A stretch of 64,000 nt of DNA. It comes from Vibrio pomeroyi. GTDB lineage: Bacteria > Pseudomonadota > Gammaproteobacteria > Enterobacterales > Vibrionaceae. The notes under the pieces were generated by a model. That model had not been told where the DNA came from. It did no database searches and was given only the letters and a program-made list of their open reading frames with translations. Positions 43,105 through 52,711 of the stretch are shown here, in pieces; the stretch's first letter is position 1; every line of letters begins with the position of its first letter. The stretch is taken from the NCBI GenBank assembly GCA_041879425.1, contig CP090854.1, positions 1,612,001-1,676,000 on the forward strand, written 5' to 3'. The position numbers and the translations under genes are program-made.

Positions 43105-44304
43105 CTATGCTTGTGCGAGTTTGGATGCAGATACCTGTAGTTGTTTCAACTGATAGACCCATGCAAATATGGCGACATAGAAAATCGAACCGCCCGCTAT
43201 CACGCCGTTCCAGCCAAACAGCTGCCAGCAGTACAAGAGCAAGAATCCACCTAAACTACCGCCAATGTAATAGTGAACTAAGTAGAGCGCGGTCGCTGTA
43301 GCCTTAGCGCTCGGGGCTTTTTGACTTACCCAAGAGTAAGCAAGGGTGTGTGCGAAGAAGGCTCCACCGCTAATCAGTAATAAGCCTGCGAGCATGAACG
43401 GAACCTTATCAACAGCAGAAACCAACATTCCGATTAAGCTGATACACACGCCCATTAAGATTCCGTTTAAAGGATCAAAGCGAAGTGTCCATTTGTTGGA
43501 TAGCTTAGAGCTGACAGTACCAGCCAAGTAGCAAAGGAATATCAGTGAGGCCAAACCAACGGGTACGGAATGCGGTTCGGATACCAGTCTAAAGCCCATT
43601 ACAGAGTACAGGTTAACAAACAGGGCGAAGTTAGCGCCGCCAATCAACATAGCAAGCCACAAAGTACGGTTTTTTAAGTGCATGACTACCGAACGATTGT
43701 GGTGAAAGAACAGCCCTTTTTGAGGCTTGAAGTTCTGTTGATCAGGTAAACGATAGGCGATGAAGAGAGCACCAAGTAAAGAACCGACAACAAAAAACAG
43801 CACGGTTGCATGCCAATCGAAATAGTCTGTGATTAAGCCACCTAATACACGCCCAAAGATACCGCCTAATGAGTTTGCCGCGATATAACCGCCAATCGCG
43901 ACGGCAAAGGCTTTGGGTGTTAACTCTTCGACCATATAAGCAACCGCTACTCCAGCAAACGCCGCCACAGCGATGCCCATAAATGCGCGGGCAATAACGA
44001 GTTGCAACAAGGTAGTCGTGAACACCATGCTTAACCCTATCAATGGGATAGCGAACAGGCTGAACAGAATGATAGGTTTACGACCAAAAGTTTCAGAGGC
44101 AATTGCCCAAGGTACCAAGCTAATCGAAAGGCCGAGTGTTGTAGCAGCAAACAACCAGTTGATTTGGGTTTCTGATACTTGGAAGTGTTCTGCCATGTGC
44201 GGCAAGATAGGTTGAAAAAGGTAGAGGTTACAGAAAATGATAAACGAACCAATGGCCAATGATTGGGTGATTCGTTTGTATTGAGAACTGCCTTTATCAA
44301 ACAT
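43105..44304 (-). CDS. MFS transporter (YnfM-like)
   Basis: A 399-residue inner-membrane protein with about 12 hydrophobic segments. MFS motifs appear as LVPWAIASETFGRKPIILF after segment 2 and in AYMVEELTPKAFAVAIGGYIAANSLGGIFGRVLGGLI. It resembles E. coli YnfM and other arabinose/drug exporters. The divergent LysR gene (44415) is the usual partner of such transporters, so its expression is probably under that regulator. Substrate unknown. Confidence 0.88.
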   Translation of the reverse strand: MFDKGSSQYKRITQSLAIGSFIIFCNLYLFQPILPHMAEHFQVSETQINWLFAATTLGLSISLVPWAIASETFGRKPIILFSLFAIPLIGLSMVFTTTLLQLVIARAFMGIAVAAFAGVAVAYMVEELTPKAFAVAIGGYIAANSLGGIFGRVLGGLITDYFDWHATVLFFVVGSLLGALFIAYRLPDQQNFKPQKGLFFHHNRSVVMHLKNRTLWLAMLIGGANFALFVNLYSVMGFRLVSEPHSVPVGLASLIFLCYLAGTVSSKLSNKWTLRFDPLNGILMGVCISLIGMLVSAVDKVPFMLAGLLLISGGAFFAHTLAYSWVSQKAPSAKATATALYLVHYYIGGSLGGFLLLYCWQLFGWNGVIAGGSIFYVAIFAWVYQLKQLQVSASKLAQA

Positions 44305-44360
44305 TTACGTAGCGCCTGTACGAGTAATTAAGCTATTTGTGAACAAGTTATCAGTACAAT

Positions 44361-44392
44361 GGTGATTAAAGAAATATATTAAAAATATCACC
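44361..44392. promoter_or_regulatory. Inverted repeat in the MFS/LysR divergent promoter region
   Basis: GGTGAT (44361-44366) and ATCACC (44387-44392) frame an AT-rich centre ATATATTAAAAATAT; nested ATATATTTAATATAT repeats follow to 44411. Likely a LysR binding region shared by both genes. Confidence 0.5.
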
Positions 44393-44414
44393 TCTATATA
44401 TTTAATATATCATC

Positions 44415-45287
44415 ATGCTTGAATCAAAACCCCTTCGACATTTTCTAGCCGTAGCCCAATTTGGCAACTTTACGCAGGCGGCTAAAGCGCTGCATATTGC
44501 ACAGCCTGCATTGAGTATCTCCATCAAGAAATTGGAGCAAACGTTGGAGTTAATTCTGTTTCGTCGCGGAGATAAATCCGTCACCTTAACTGAAGAAGGA
44601 AAGGTGTTGTTTGAGCATGCCAAGCGAATAGCCCAACAGTTTGATGATGCACAACTTGCGATGAACGAATTAAAAGGGTTGGAGAAAGGAGAAGTGCGGC
44701 TAGGGGCGCCAAGCATGATGGGGAGTTACTTTTTCCCGCAAGTGGTGATGGCCTTTAAAAGCCAATACCCGAATTTAAAGTTAACACTGATTGATGCGGG
44801 TACAGCTTCGATACGCGAGATGCTATTAAACGGTGAACTCGATATTGGGGTGATCAATCATGAAAATGTGCCTGACGATCTCGAAACCGACCATCTACTA
44901 AGCTCTGAGATGTTAGCCGTTGTAGGCAAAGAGCACCCATTAGCATCGAAACCATCCATTACCTTTGAAGAGTTTTTCGCTCAAGAGCTGATCATGTTCA
45001 AGTCGGGTTACTTTCACCGAGACTTTATTGATGCGACCTGTAAGAAATACAATCTAGATATGACCATCGCATTCGAGACTAACTTGCTACCGATGATTTT
45101 ATCTATCGTGAAACGGGAATTCGCGATTACAGCACTGCTAAGCCTAGTCACAGAGTACGAAGAAGACGTGGTCGGAGTGCCATTCAAAGACCCTGTGAAA
45201 CTTAATCTCTCTCTAGCTTGGAGAAAGGAAGGTTATCTGTCGAAAGCAGACAGAACCTTTATCGACTTCGTCAAACAATATGTGTAA
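44415..45287 (+). CDS. LysR-family transcriptional regulator
   Basis: A 290-residue regulator. The winged helix (FLAVAQFGNFTQAAKALHIAQPALSISIKKLEQTL) is followed by the effector domain (GEVRLGAPSMMGSYFFPQVVMAF, GELDIGVINHENVPDDLETD). It is divergent from the MFS transporter 110 bases away and most likely regulates it. Confidence 0.9.
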   Translation: MLESKPLRHFLAVAQFGNFTQAAKALHIAQPALSISIKKLEQTLELILFRRGDKSVTLTEEGKVLFEHAKRIAQQFDDAQLAMNELKGLEKGEVRLGAPSMMGSYFFPQVVMAFKSQYPNLKLTLIDAGTASIREMLLNGELDIGVINHENVPDDLETDHLLSSEMLAVVGKEHPLASKPSITFEEFFAQELIMFKSGYFHRDFIDATCKKYNLDMTIAFETNLLPMILSIVKREFAITALLSLVTEYEEDVVGVPFKDPVKLNLSLAWRKEGYLSKADRTFIDFVKQYV

Positions 45288-45455
45288 CTAGTCACATATT
45301 AACCCGCCAAATATTTGGGATTAGTGTCACATTTTTTCATTGCGATTTGAGACGTGGCTCACTGTTAGTTGCGCCGATATTAACGGTTTCTAATTTATTT
45401 GGTATGCATGCCTGTTAAATGATACTAGTACTTTTTGAGTAGGTAGTGAGGGACT

Positions 45456-45581
45456 ATGAAGTGCGCATGCAAGGAACAAATGTTAATACGAGTTCGTCGA
45501 ACGTTTTTCGATAGAGTGTTGGGAATTAAAGGCCGATATAAGTGCAGTAAGTGCAACACCGTGTTTAAAATTAAAGGCTAG
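45456..45581 (+). CDS. 41-residue zinc-ribbon-like protein, copy 1
   Basis: ATG at 45456 with GAGGG six bases before it. The 41-residue product is MKCACKEQMLIRVRRTFFDR, then VLGIKGRYKCSKCNTVFKIKG. A CxC pair at residues 3-5 and a CxxC pair at 30-33 can hold one zinc; the rest is basic (Arg/Lys-rich). It is homologous to the next small gene (45734-45859). No named family. Confidence 0.7.
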   Translation: MKCACKEQMLIRVRRTFFDRVLGIKGRYKCSKCNTVFKIKG

Positions 45582-45733
45582 TTGTCCATAATTTGAAACG
45601 TTAACTTGCTTGGGAAGTAAGTAAGGCGATTATATTATTCTGTGAAAAACGTGTGCTCTACAATATGGTTAACGAGCAGGGGGCAAGAGATACTCACTGT
45701 CTTGAAGTTAATCAATTTGGTAACTCTAGCTCC

Positions 45734-45859
45734 ATGAAGTGTAAGTGCAAAGAACGAAGGCTCATTAGAGTCCGCAGAACCACAGTCGACAAAGTCCTTG
45801 GTATAAAACAGAAATACAGGTGCGCTACATGTAGCGGTTTTCTAAAAGTTAAAGGCTAA
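45734..45859 (+). CDS. 41-residue zinc-ribbon-like protein, copy 2
   Basis: From an ATG at 45734 the frame encodes MKCKCKERRLIRVRRTTVDK, then VLGIKQKYRCATCSGFLKVKG, aligning without gaps to copy 1 (about 60 percent identical), including all four cysteines. The open frame extends upstream to ATG 45665 and GTG 45653; the 23-residue extension has no match in copy 1, and the 45734 start has no clear ribosome site, so the true start is uncertain. A strong terminator follows. Confidence 0.65.
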   Translation: MKCKCKERRLIRVRRTTVDKVLGIKQKYRCATCSGFLKVKG

Positions 45860-45898
45860 AGGCAAGTGTCGACAAAGGGATCGTTCGATCGATATAAA

Positions 45899-45938
45899 AC
45901 AAAGCCCGCAGGTCCATATTGGGACCTGCGGGCTTTGT
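45899..45938 (+). terminator. Strong bidirectional intrinsic terminator
   Basis: ACAAAGCCCGCAGGTCC (45899-45915) pairs perfectly with GGACCTGCGGGCTTTGT (45922-45938), six-base loop. It separates the zinc-ribbon genes from the convergent glutaredoxin-like gene. Confidence 0.92.
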
Positions 45939-45968
45939 CGTATAGAAGTATGACTGATTCAGAACATG

Positions 45969-46205
45969 TTAGGTGTTCTTAGAGTTATACATCTTATCGA
46001 AGTTCTTCTGATTCCATCCGACCATCACTTGGTCGCCGATTTTCAGTACAGGGATAGAGCGAGCACCCATTGCCTGTAACTCTTTACGGCCACGTTGCAT
46101 TTTTGCATTCGTTAGGCGGTAAACAATTTTCTTAGAGTCCAAATAGCGTTGGGCATCTTTACAGTGTGGGCATTTGTCTGCGACGTACAATACAACACGT
46201 TTCAT
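45969..46205 (-). CDS. Glutaredoxin-like protein
   Basis: A 78-residue thioredoxin-fold protein with active site CPHC (YVADKCPHCKDAQRYLDSKK) and cis-proline in GARSIPVLKIGDQVMVGWNQKNFDKM. It would use glutathione or thioredoxin reductase to reduce disulfides. Length fits short NrdH/Grx proteins. It stands alone. Confidence 0.85.
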   Translation of the reverse strand: MKRVVLYVADKCPHCKDAQRYLDSKKIVYRLTNAKMQRGRKELQAMGARSIPVLKIGDQVMVGWNQKNFDKMYNSKNT

Positions 46206-46342
46206 TTTTTCATTCTCTTGGTGAATCTCGCTAAAGTGTAACGAATCCTAGGTGATTAGAAAAGTGTGATCAGTTACACTATGCGGCTCATTTTTCAAGA
46301 CCACAACGTATTGTCGTGGTGTAACTTGTACGGTCTTTCATA

Positions 46343-46840
46343 ATGCATCCTTCTTTACGCTATATTCAAGGCTATCCTAAGCACATTATCGACCCTGTAA
46401 CTCAACTTGTAGAGTCGGGTAAATTGGTGCCTTGGTTTGAAGCTCGTTATCCAAATAATCATGAAATAAAAAGCGAGAAGGCCCTGTTTGATTATGCGAT
46501 TGAGATTAAAAATCGCTACATGAAAAAAACACCACCGATCAGCAAAGTGATTTACGACGGTAAGATACACCTAATCAACAATGCGTTGGGTCTGCATTCT
46601 TACGTTGCCAAGAATCATGGTGGAAAGATCAAATCAAAGAATGAGATTCGTATCGCCAGTGTTTTTAAAAATGCACCAGAACCTTTGCTGAGAATGCTGG
46701 TGGTACACGAACTGGCGCATATCAAAGAGAAAGAGCACGACAAAGCCTTTTACCAACTATGCTGTCACATGGAGCCGGAATATCATCAACTTGAGTTGGA
46801 TGCCCGTTTATTCATGATGTATTTAGATTTAAAGAAGTAG
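46343..46840 (+). CDS. ygjP: YgjP-type M48-like metallopeptidase family protein
   Basis: A 165-residue protein with the zinc motif [21 protein letters not shown] (HExxH, third ligand His about eight residues on), the signature of the YgjP/DUF45 group. It begins [24 protein letters not shown]. coli YgjP was reported as a UTP pyrophosphatase, which I recall, while the fold predicts a peptidase; function is therefore unsettled. It precedes rlmF by four bases and is surely cotranscribed with it. Confidence 0.85.
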   Translation: MHPSLRYIQGYPKHIIDPVTQLVESGKLVPWFEARYPNNHEIKSEKALFDYAIEIKNRYMKKTPPISKVIYDGKIHLINNALGLHSYVAKNHGGKIKSKNEIRIASVFKNAPEPLLRMLVVHELAHIKEKEHDKAFYQLCCHMEPEYHQLELDARLFMMYLDLKK

Positions 46841-46844
46841 CCCA

Positions 46845-48146
46845 ATGAGCCAATCACAAAATAGAACGACGCTAAGTCTGTCGAAAAACAGCACTTCATC
46901 AGTAAAAACAAAAGACAATAAAAATAAAGAAGGTAGCGACAAGCGTATTTCTACAAAGAACACATCTGATAAAAGCCGCAAGAATAGTGCACCGAAAGGT
47001 GCGGACAATAACAAAGCAAAGCGACCTTTTGCAAAAGATAGCAAAGGCAAACCGGGTTCAAATAAAGGATCATCGAATAAGGGTTCTTTCAATCAAACGG
47101 CTTTTAACAAGAACGCAGCCCAGAAAAGACGTTCGGCTGAAAAACCTAAAGGTGGGTTACACCCAAGAAACCAGCACACTGGTCGTTATGACTTTGAGTT
47201 GTTGGTTGCAGCCTTGCCCGAGCTAAAAGAGCATCTGATCAAGAACCCAGTGGGTGAAGACACCATTAATTTCTCTGATCCATTAGCCGTTAAGCTACTC
47301 AACAAAGCTTTGTTGGCGCATCACTATGGTGTTAAACATTGGGATATTCCTGCAGGTTACTTGTGCCCGCCAATTCCTGGTCGTGCAGACTACATTCACA
47401 GAGTAGCTGACATCCTTAATAGCGATGGCCAAGGCGAACCTTATAACCACGCGTCTGTGAAAGCGTTAGATATTGGTGTTGGTGCAAACTGTATTTACCC
47501 AATCATTGGTGCGACAGAGTATAAGTGGCGCTGCACGGGAACTGATGTCGACTCAGTCTCTATCAAAACAGCGAACTTCATTGCGGAAAGTAACCCTAAT
47601 CTAAAAGGTAAGATCCGGGCTCGCCTACAAGCGGACTCTGAATCTATCTTTAAGGGTGTGATTAAAGATAATGAACGTTACGATGTCACTATTTGTAACC
47701 CTCCATTCCATAGCTCTCTTGAAGAAGCGGAAAAGGGGTCACAACGTAAACTGGATAATCTAGCGGCAAACCGTGCTAAGAAAGCAGGTCAGTCATTCAA
47801 GCCAGAAACGAACAAGAAGCCAGTTAAGTTAGATAGATCAACTAAGCAAGATAAACCAACCTTAAACTTTGGTGGTCAAAAAGCCGAGCTTTGGTGCCCG
47901 GGTGGCGAAGCCGCTTTCATTATGAAGATGGCAAGAGAGAGTCAACTTTTTGCTACTCAAGTCTTGTGGTTTACGACATTGATTTCTAAGAAAGATAACG
48001 TTGATATGGTTCGTTCAGAGCTTGGTAAGCTACGAGCTAAACAAGTAAAAGTCGTGGAGATGTCGCAAGGCCAGAAGGTAAGTCGCTTTATCGCATGGAC
48101 CTTTATGGACGACGAGCAAAGACAAGAGTGGATTGCGCTCAAATAG
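46845..48146 (+). CDS. rlmF: 23S rRNA (adenine(1618)-N6)-methyltransferase
   Basis: A 433-residue enzyme. Residues 1-105 are a Lys/Ser/Asn-rich disordered arm absent or shorter in E. coli RlmF. The catalytic part begins at [37 protein letters not shown] is the SAM-binding loop and [13 protein letters not shown] the NPPF catalytic motif for N6-adenine transfer. It modifies A1618 of 23S rRNA. It is followed by a clear terminator. Confidence 0.92.
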   Translation: MSQSQNRTTLSLSKNSTSSVKTKDNKNKEGSDKRISTKNTSDKSRKNSAPKGADNNKAKRPFAKDSKGKPGSNKGSSNKGSFNQTAFNKNAAQKRRSAEKPKGGLHPRNQHTGRYDFELLVAALPELKEHLIKNPVGEDTINFSDPLAVKLLNKALLAHHYGVKHWDIPAGYLCPPIPGRADYIHRVADILNSDGQGEPYNHASVKALDIGVGANCIYPIIGATEYKWRCTGTDVDSVSIKTANFIAESNPNLKGKIRARLQADSESIFKGVIKDNERYDVTICNPPFHSSLEEAEKGSQRKLDNLAANRAKKAGQSFKPETNKKPVKLDRSTKQDKPTLNFGGQKAELWCPGGEAAFIMKMARESQLFATQVLWFTTLISKKDNVDMVRSELGKLRAKQVKVVEMSQGQKVSRFIAWTFMDDEQRQEWIALK

Positions 48147-48182
48147 CCGCTACACTTAGTTAAGATATTAAGCTGAAATTAC

Positions 48183-48219
48183 GAACGGGCTTGTTGTTAA
48201 TGCAACAAGCCCGTTTTTT
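48183..48219 (+). terminator. Intrinsic terminator after rlmF
   Basis: AACGGGCTTGTTG (48184-48196) pairs with CAACAAGCCCGTT (48203-48215), followed by TTTT. Confidence 0.93.
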
Positions 48220-48235
48220 GTGTTTTGCATATACG

Positions 48236-48985
48236 CTAAGCAGAAAGTAACTCATCTAACTTACTCTGATATTTCTGTTCTAGAGCTCTGTTACCTGCTT
48301 TGTTTTCGAGATCGACCAAGATTTTAAGCGATGGAATTTGATAGCCATAACGCTGGTGGAATTTGAATAAACGGAGTCGAGCGTCATTGTAATTGGCGTC
48401 ACTCACTTCAATTTTTGATAACTGTAGTATCGATTTTACGCGGTTTGGATCGTGGTCAATCGCTCTGCTGAAGTAGTACTTCGCTTGGTCGGTATTGCCA
48501 GCCTTAAATGCGCAAAACGCGGCATTTTCATAACTTGCAGACACCAAGTAGTAGTAGGGCTGGTCGATGGCTCTGTTGAAGTATTTATCGGCTTGTTCGT
48601 ATTCGCCTTGTTTACACAAAAACGTACCGTAGTTATTCAATACATTTCCGTTTCTGGAATCTAAACTCAGCGCCTTTCGGTAAGTGGATCTTGCTTCGTC
48701 TACTTCACCGACTTTTTCATAATAATGTGCCATAGAGAGGCGGGCGCGGTAATAGCTGGGTGCGTGTTGGATGGCAAGTTCTAAGTTCTCGCGCGCTCTT
48801 ACCATGTTACCTTGCCCCATGTAGCCTAAGCCTAATTCAATACGAGATTCAGACATTGCGATTGGGTCACTTTCTATTTTGGGCGGACCTTCGGTAACCG
48901 AAACACAGCCAACCACAGATAGAGAGGCGAGCAGTGCAACGCTTGTTGATAATCGGGAATATGAAAACAATGACTTGGCAGGCAT
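48236..48985 (-). CDS. TPR lipoprotein, PilF/PilW-like
   Basis: A 249-residue protein. The start at 48985 has AAGGAG six bases upstream. The signal peptide ends in a lipobox (SLSVVGC), so it is a predicted lipoprotein anchored by Cys. At least four tetratricopeptide repeats follow (ARENLELAIQHAPSYYRARL, DEARSTYRKALSLDSRNGNVL, ADKYFNRAIDQPYYYLVSA, AKYYFSRAIDHDPNRVKSI). It resembles the pilotin PilF/PilW needed for type IV pilus secretin assembly. The usual location next to rlmN/rodZ is not seen here, so this could be a paralogue or a general TPR lipoprotein. Confidence 0.78.
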   Translation of the reverse strand: MPAKSLFSYSRLSTSVALLASLSVVGCVSVTEGPPKIESDPIAMSESRIELGLGYMGQGNMVRARENLELAIQHAPSYYRARLSMAHYYEKVGEVDEARSTYRKALSLDSRNGNVLNNYGTFLCKQGEYEQADKYFNRAIDQPYYYLVSASYENAAFCAFKAGNTDQAKYYFSRAIDHDPNRVKSILQLSKIEVSDANYNDARLRLFKFHQRYGYQIPSLKILVDLENKAGNRALEQKYQSKLDELLSA

Positions 48986-49164
48986 GTGAAGCTCCTTATG
49001 AACACCAGACAATCATATGAAATTGGCTAACATAAGGTGGTAAATCAATGGTGGAATGCGACCCACTCACCATAAAAAAGCTGCATCCGATAGACTATTG
49101 TTATAGTTCTACTAATCAATAGCTTACTGAGCGCAGCTTTAAGAGACGGATTAAAACTCGGTTA

Positions 49165-50106
49165 TTAATCGTCTTTAGTGAAGTTCTCTTCGCTGAAGTG
49201 ATCCAAATCGTAAGGCGTTTGTTGGTAAACGCAGTAGTTTAGCCAATTTGAGAACAGCAAGTGTCCATGGCTTCGCCAGCTCGCAACAGGTTTGTTGTCT
49301 GGATTGTTGTTTGGATAGTAATTAATTGGAATCACAGGCTCCATGCCTTCACCCAAATCACGAATGTATTCGTTGTGAAGCGTATGAGCATCGTATTCAG
49401 GGTGACCTGTTACAAACACGTTTCGCTTGTCTTTGGTTGCCGCCAGATACACACCCGCCACGTCTGAAGTCGCAAGTACATCAAGGTCGGTGTGCTCTGC
49501 TAGATACTCTGGTGAGAAATCCGCATAGCGAGAGTGTGGCGCCAAGAAGGTATCATCAAAGCCACGCAAAATAGGGTGGTAAGGGTTATGAATCTCGTGG
49601 TTGTAAACACCAGACAGCTTCTCTTTGCGAGTGCGCTTTGGCAAATCATACAACAACTTTAAGCCCGCTTGAGCAGCCCAGCACACATAGAGTGTGGAGG
49701 TTACGTGCTTGTTAGCCCACTCCATGATGGTTTTCAGATGATCCCAGTAGATAACATCTTCAAATTGAACCAAACCTAATGGTGCGCCGGTGATGATCAG
49801 TCCATCAAAATTACGGTTTTTTACCATCTCAAATTGGCGGTAAAAGTTATCTAGGTGTTCAGTTGGTGTGTTTTTACTTGGTCGATCATCAATGCGTAAC
49901 AGCTCAACATCCACTTGCAATGGGCTGTTCGATAGTAGGCGTAAGAATTGAGTTTCGGTTTCAATCTTCTTCGGCATTAGGTTGAGGATCAAGACTCGAA
50001 GTGGACGAATTTCCTGTGTCGATGCTCTTGATAGCGGCATCACAAAGATGTTTTCTTCACGAAGAACATCGGACGCTGGCAATTGGTCTGGAATGCGAAT
50101 AGGCAA
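49165..50106 (-). CDS. metA: Homoserine O-succinyltransferase
   Basis: A 313-residue enzyme, first step of methionine synthesis from homoserine and succinyl-CoA (some family members prefer acetyl-CoA). [23 protein letters not shown] is typical; the catalytic Cys lies in [15 protein letters not shown], and [13 protein letters not shown] holds the His/Glu pair. Upstream are MetJ boxes (50124-50155), so it is probably repressed by MetJ with S-adenosylmethionine. Gene position is single. Confidence 0.95.
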   Translation of the reverse strand: MPIRIPDQLPASDVLREENIFVMPLSRASTQEIRPLRVLILNLMPKKIETETQFLRLLSNSPLQVDVELLRIDDRPSKNTPTEHLDNFYRQFEMVKNRNFDGLIITGAPLGLVQFEDVIYWDHLKTIMEWANKHVTSTLYVCWAAQAGLKLLYDLPKRTRKEKLSGVYNHEIHNPYHPILRGFDDTFLAPHSRYADFSPEYLAEHTDLDVLATSDVAGVYLAATKDKRNVFVTGHPEYDAHTLHNEYIRDLGEGMEPVIPINYYPNNNPDNKPVASWRSHGHLLFSNWLNYCVYQQTPYDLDHFSEENFTKDD

Positions 50107-50123
50107 AGCTTTCTCCCTAAGCT

Positions 50124-50155
50124 AGATATGTAGACGTCTATACATCTAAATCTAT
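50124..50155. promoter_or_regulatory. MetJ operator (tandem met boxes)
   Basis: The perfect met box AGACGTCT (50132-50139) is flanked in 8-base register by AGATATGT (50124-50131) and ATACATCT (50140-50147), then a weaker AAATCTAT. It lies 18 to 50 bases upstream of the metA start. Confidence 0.85.
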
Positions 50156-50379
50156 AGTAGTTTAATACGCTTGTCGATATACAAAATGGATAGTTGTAAA
50201 TTATTTGTGTTTTTTATCAGAAGTAACACATCGATTTTTAAGGCATATCATCACGTTGTTTGTCGATTTAGGTAATGCTAGGGGAGTCGTTGTAGTGAGA
50301 AGGTTCGGAGCAGTTATCAGAGCAACCTGTTAGTATTTAAGATAAACTCATGTTTTCAAATTAGCCTGTAAAGTGATTG

Positions 50380-50748
50380 ATGAAGTTAATACTCATTCGA
50401 GGGTTGCCCGGTTCGGGTAAGTCCACAAAAGCGAAAACCTACGATGCATTGCATGTCGAGGCGGACATGTATTATGTGAATGAACAAGGTGAGTACCGTT
50501 TCGATCCTAGGCAGTTGCAGCAGGCTCATGAGTGGTGTCAGAACACGGCTGAAAATGGTTTGCAGCAAGGTCTTGATGTTGTGGTCTCAAATACCTTCAT
50601 CAAACAGTGGGAAATGAAAGCCTACCGCCAACTTGCACTCAAATACAAAGCGGATTTGGTTATTGAAGTGTGCCGAGAGCAATATGGCACTATTCACGAC
50701 ATTGAACCTTCAGTGATTAAACGAATGGCGAAAGATTGGCAAGAATAG
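50380..50748 (+). CDS. Small P-loop ATPase/kinase-like protein
   Basis: A 122-residue protein with Walker A ILIRGLPGSGKSTKAK at the N-terminus and DVVVSNTFIKQWEMKAYR, the AAA_33 kinase-like pattern also seen in polynucleotide kinase-like proteins. It is short for the family (usually 140-200), lacking a lid helix region. The start at ATG 50380 is chosen over the TTG at 50377. Substrate unknown. Confidence 0.72.
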   Translation: MKLILIRGLPGSGKSTKAKTYDALHVEADMYYVNEQGEYRFDPRQLQQAHEWCQNTAENGLQQGLDVVVSNTFIKQWEMKAYRQLALKYKADLVIEVCREQYGTIHDIEPSVIKRMAKDWQE

Positions 50749-50816
50749 TCTCGTACATGCATGACTTAATGGCACATAGATTAAATTAATAGAACAACTC
50801 CAAGGTAACGATTCAA

Positions 50817-51239
50817 ATGGCAAAGCGCTCTGTTGTGGTCGACATGACTTCGTATGGTATCTACTCCACATGGGATTCTAAATCTAAAGACCTTCCAAAA
50901 ATCCAAGAATTTACCACAACGGTTGATGCTGAAATTGACGTTGAGTTTGGCTATATCTTGAATATCAAAAAAGCCAAAGGCGAAAAGATCCGTTACTGCA
51001 TCTACCACCCGAACATTACCACCGACAAAGGTGAAGTACTTGAACCGTTCGATGGCGAAGAGTACGTCGGCAATAACGACTGGGATTTCTACCTAGGCGA
51101 TACCATCTGGGCACCTGTCTCAAACAAGCTCGGTAAATGGCGTATGACAGTCGAGTTAAAAGGCAACATCATTGCAGACAAGACGTTTGACCTAGTAGCA
51201 AAAGATGAAGGGCAGTTTTGGAAGCGTAGAGGTTTCTAG
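50817..51239 (+). CDS. DUF3859 family protein
   Basis: A 140-residue beta-rich protein: MAKRSVVVDMTSYGIYSTWD, DVEFGYILNIKKAKGEKIRY, GDTIWAPVSNKLGKWRMTVEL, ending EGQFWKRRGF. These are the DUF3859 features. No signal peptide. No function known. It follows the P-loop gene after 69 bases and ends before a bidirectional terminator. Confidence 0.85.
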   Translation: MAKRSVVVDMTSYGIYSTWDSKSKDLPKIQEFTTTVDAEIDVEFGYILNIKKAKGEKIRYCIYHPNITTDKGEVLEPFDGEEYVGNNDWDFYLGDTIWAPVSNKLGKWRMTVELKGNIIADKTFDLVAKDEGQFWKRRGF

Positions 51240-51268
51240 ACTCGAACTTCCAGCTAAGTTCAGATACA

Positions 51269-51301
51269 AAAAAGCCGAGTCCATACTAGACTCGGCTTTC
51301 T
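51269..51301 (+). terminator. Bidirectional intrinsic terminator
   Basis: AAAGCCGAGTC (51271-51281) pairs with GACTCGGCTTT (51289-51299), with A-run before and TCT after. Between convergent genes. Confidence 0.92.
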
Positions 51302-51344
51302 CATATCAGCTAGATGATGTTCACCATCTAGCTCATAAATAAGA

Positions 51345-52451
51345 TTATTGTGTTACGTAAGCCACAACAAACTCAGTGATCGCGACCATGTCTTTAACCG
51401 CGATGTACTCTTCTGTGGTGTGAACTTTTGCCATACCAGTCGATAGGTTAACGGTTGTTAGACCTTTCGCATTGAAGTTGTTTGCATCACTACCGCCGCC
51501 AGTGCGTTTAGTGTTTGCAGTTACGCCAAGCTTCTCGAATGCCGATTTGATTGAAAGAATATGCGGGTGATCGTCTGCAATAACGAATGCATCGTAAGCA
51601 CGAGTTGATTCGATTTCTACTTCAGCGCCGAATTGCTTAGCGCTTTCTTCGAATGTAGAGATCATGTGTTCAACTTGTGCAGTTAGCTTTTCGCCGTTGA
51701 GAGAGCGCGCTTCAGCAACCACTTTAAGCTCTGGCATTACGATGTTAGTCGCTTGACCGCCTTCAACAATACCCACGTTTGCTGTTGTTTCTTCATCAAT
51801 ACGAAGTAGGTTCATCTTAGTGATAGCGTCTGCTGCCACTTGAATCGCGCTGATGCCTTCTTCTGGTGCTAAACCAGCGTGAGCAGGGCGACCTTTGATC
51901 TTCGCAACAATTTTCTGTTGGCCAGGTGCTGCATTTACGATAGTGCCGATCGGGCCGCCTGTATCTAGTACAATTGCGTGCTCAGATTGGATGTAAGACA
52001 TATCGAAGTTCAAAGAACCGAATAGACCACCTTCTTCGAATACGGTGAATGCGATTTCGATAGTTTTGTGCGCTTGGCCTTCAGCTTGGATTACGCGAAC
52101 CGCTTCCATGATAGCCGCAATACCAGATTTATCGTCACCGCCTAGGATTGTGTTGCCTTTTGAGCGGATGATGCCGTCTTCGATGATTGGCTCAATGCCG
52201 ATACCTGGCGTTACTGTGTCCATGTGGCAGCTGAATACTGTGCTACCTGGAAGTGTGCCATCTAAGCGCGCGTAGATGTTGAAACCGTTTGATACTTCTT
52301 CTGGAACAGCCAGTTTATGTACGTCAAAGCCTAGTTCGCCTAGCTGCTCAGCCAGCGCTTCAGCGATAGCTTTTTCGTTGCGTGATTCACTATCGATTTT
52401 CACAAGATCGCAGAAATGGTCGACAAGACGTTGTTCATTAATTTGGGTCAT
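51345..52451 (-). CDS. M20-family metallopeptidase, peptidase T-like
   Basis: A 368-residue cytoplasmic enzyme. FSCHMDTVTPG and GGDDKSGIAAIMEA supply the first metal ligands, FTVFEEGGLFGS the catalytic Glu and its partner, VLDTGG the next, and HTTEEYIAVKDM the last His. The lid domain is QQKIVAKIKGRPAHAGLAPEEG. It belongs to the PepT/YqjE-like M20B group that cuts tripeptides or small peptides. It is preceded by a good site and stands alone. Confidence 0.85.
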   Translation of the reverse strand: MTQINEQRLVDHFCDLVKIDSESRNEKAIAEALAEQLGELGFDVHKLAVPEEVSNGFNIYARLDGTLPGSTVFSCHMDTVTPGIGIEPIIEDGIIRSKGNTILGGDDKSGIAAIMEAVRVIQAEGQAHKTIEIAFTVFEEGGLFGSLNFDMSYIQSEHAIVLDTGGPIGTIVNAAPGQQKIVAKIKGRPAHAGLAPEEGISAIQVAADAITKMNLLRIDEETTANVGIVEGGQATNIVMPELKVVAEARSLNGEKLTAQVEHMISTFEESAKQFGAEVEIESTRAYDAFVIADDHPHILSIKSAFEKLGVTANTKRTGGGSDANNFNAKGLTTVNLSTGMAKVHTTEEYIAVKDMVAITEFVVAYVTQ

Positions 52452-52711
52452 TGTTAATTCTCATTATGGTTCCGCTCTTTCCTTAGAAGTCACGGCTATA
52501 GGAACAGGAAAATCACTATAACGCCTTTTTGTAGGATGATTGTCTGAGTTAAATCAAGAAAGTCGCCTGATTATTCCAATTAATGAGAAAAACACGACTC
52601 AGTTCGACCAATCGACAACATTTTAATCTGTATATTGCTCGGGTATACTGCATAACCAATTTCAATAAGTGAGCCTTAAGATAAGCATGAAATCTATGAC
52701 GGCATTGATAT

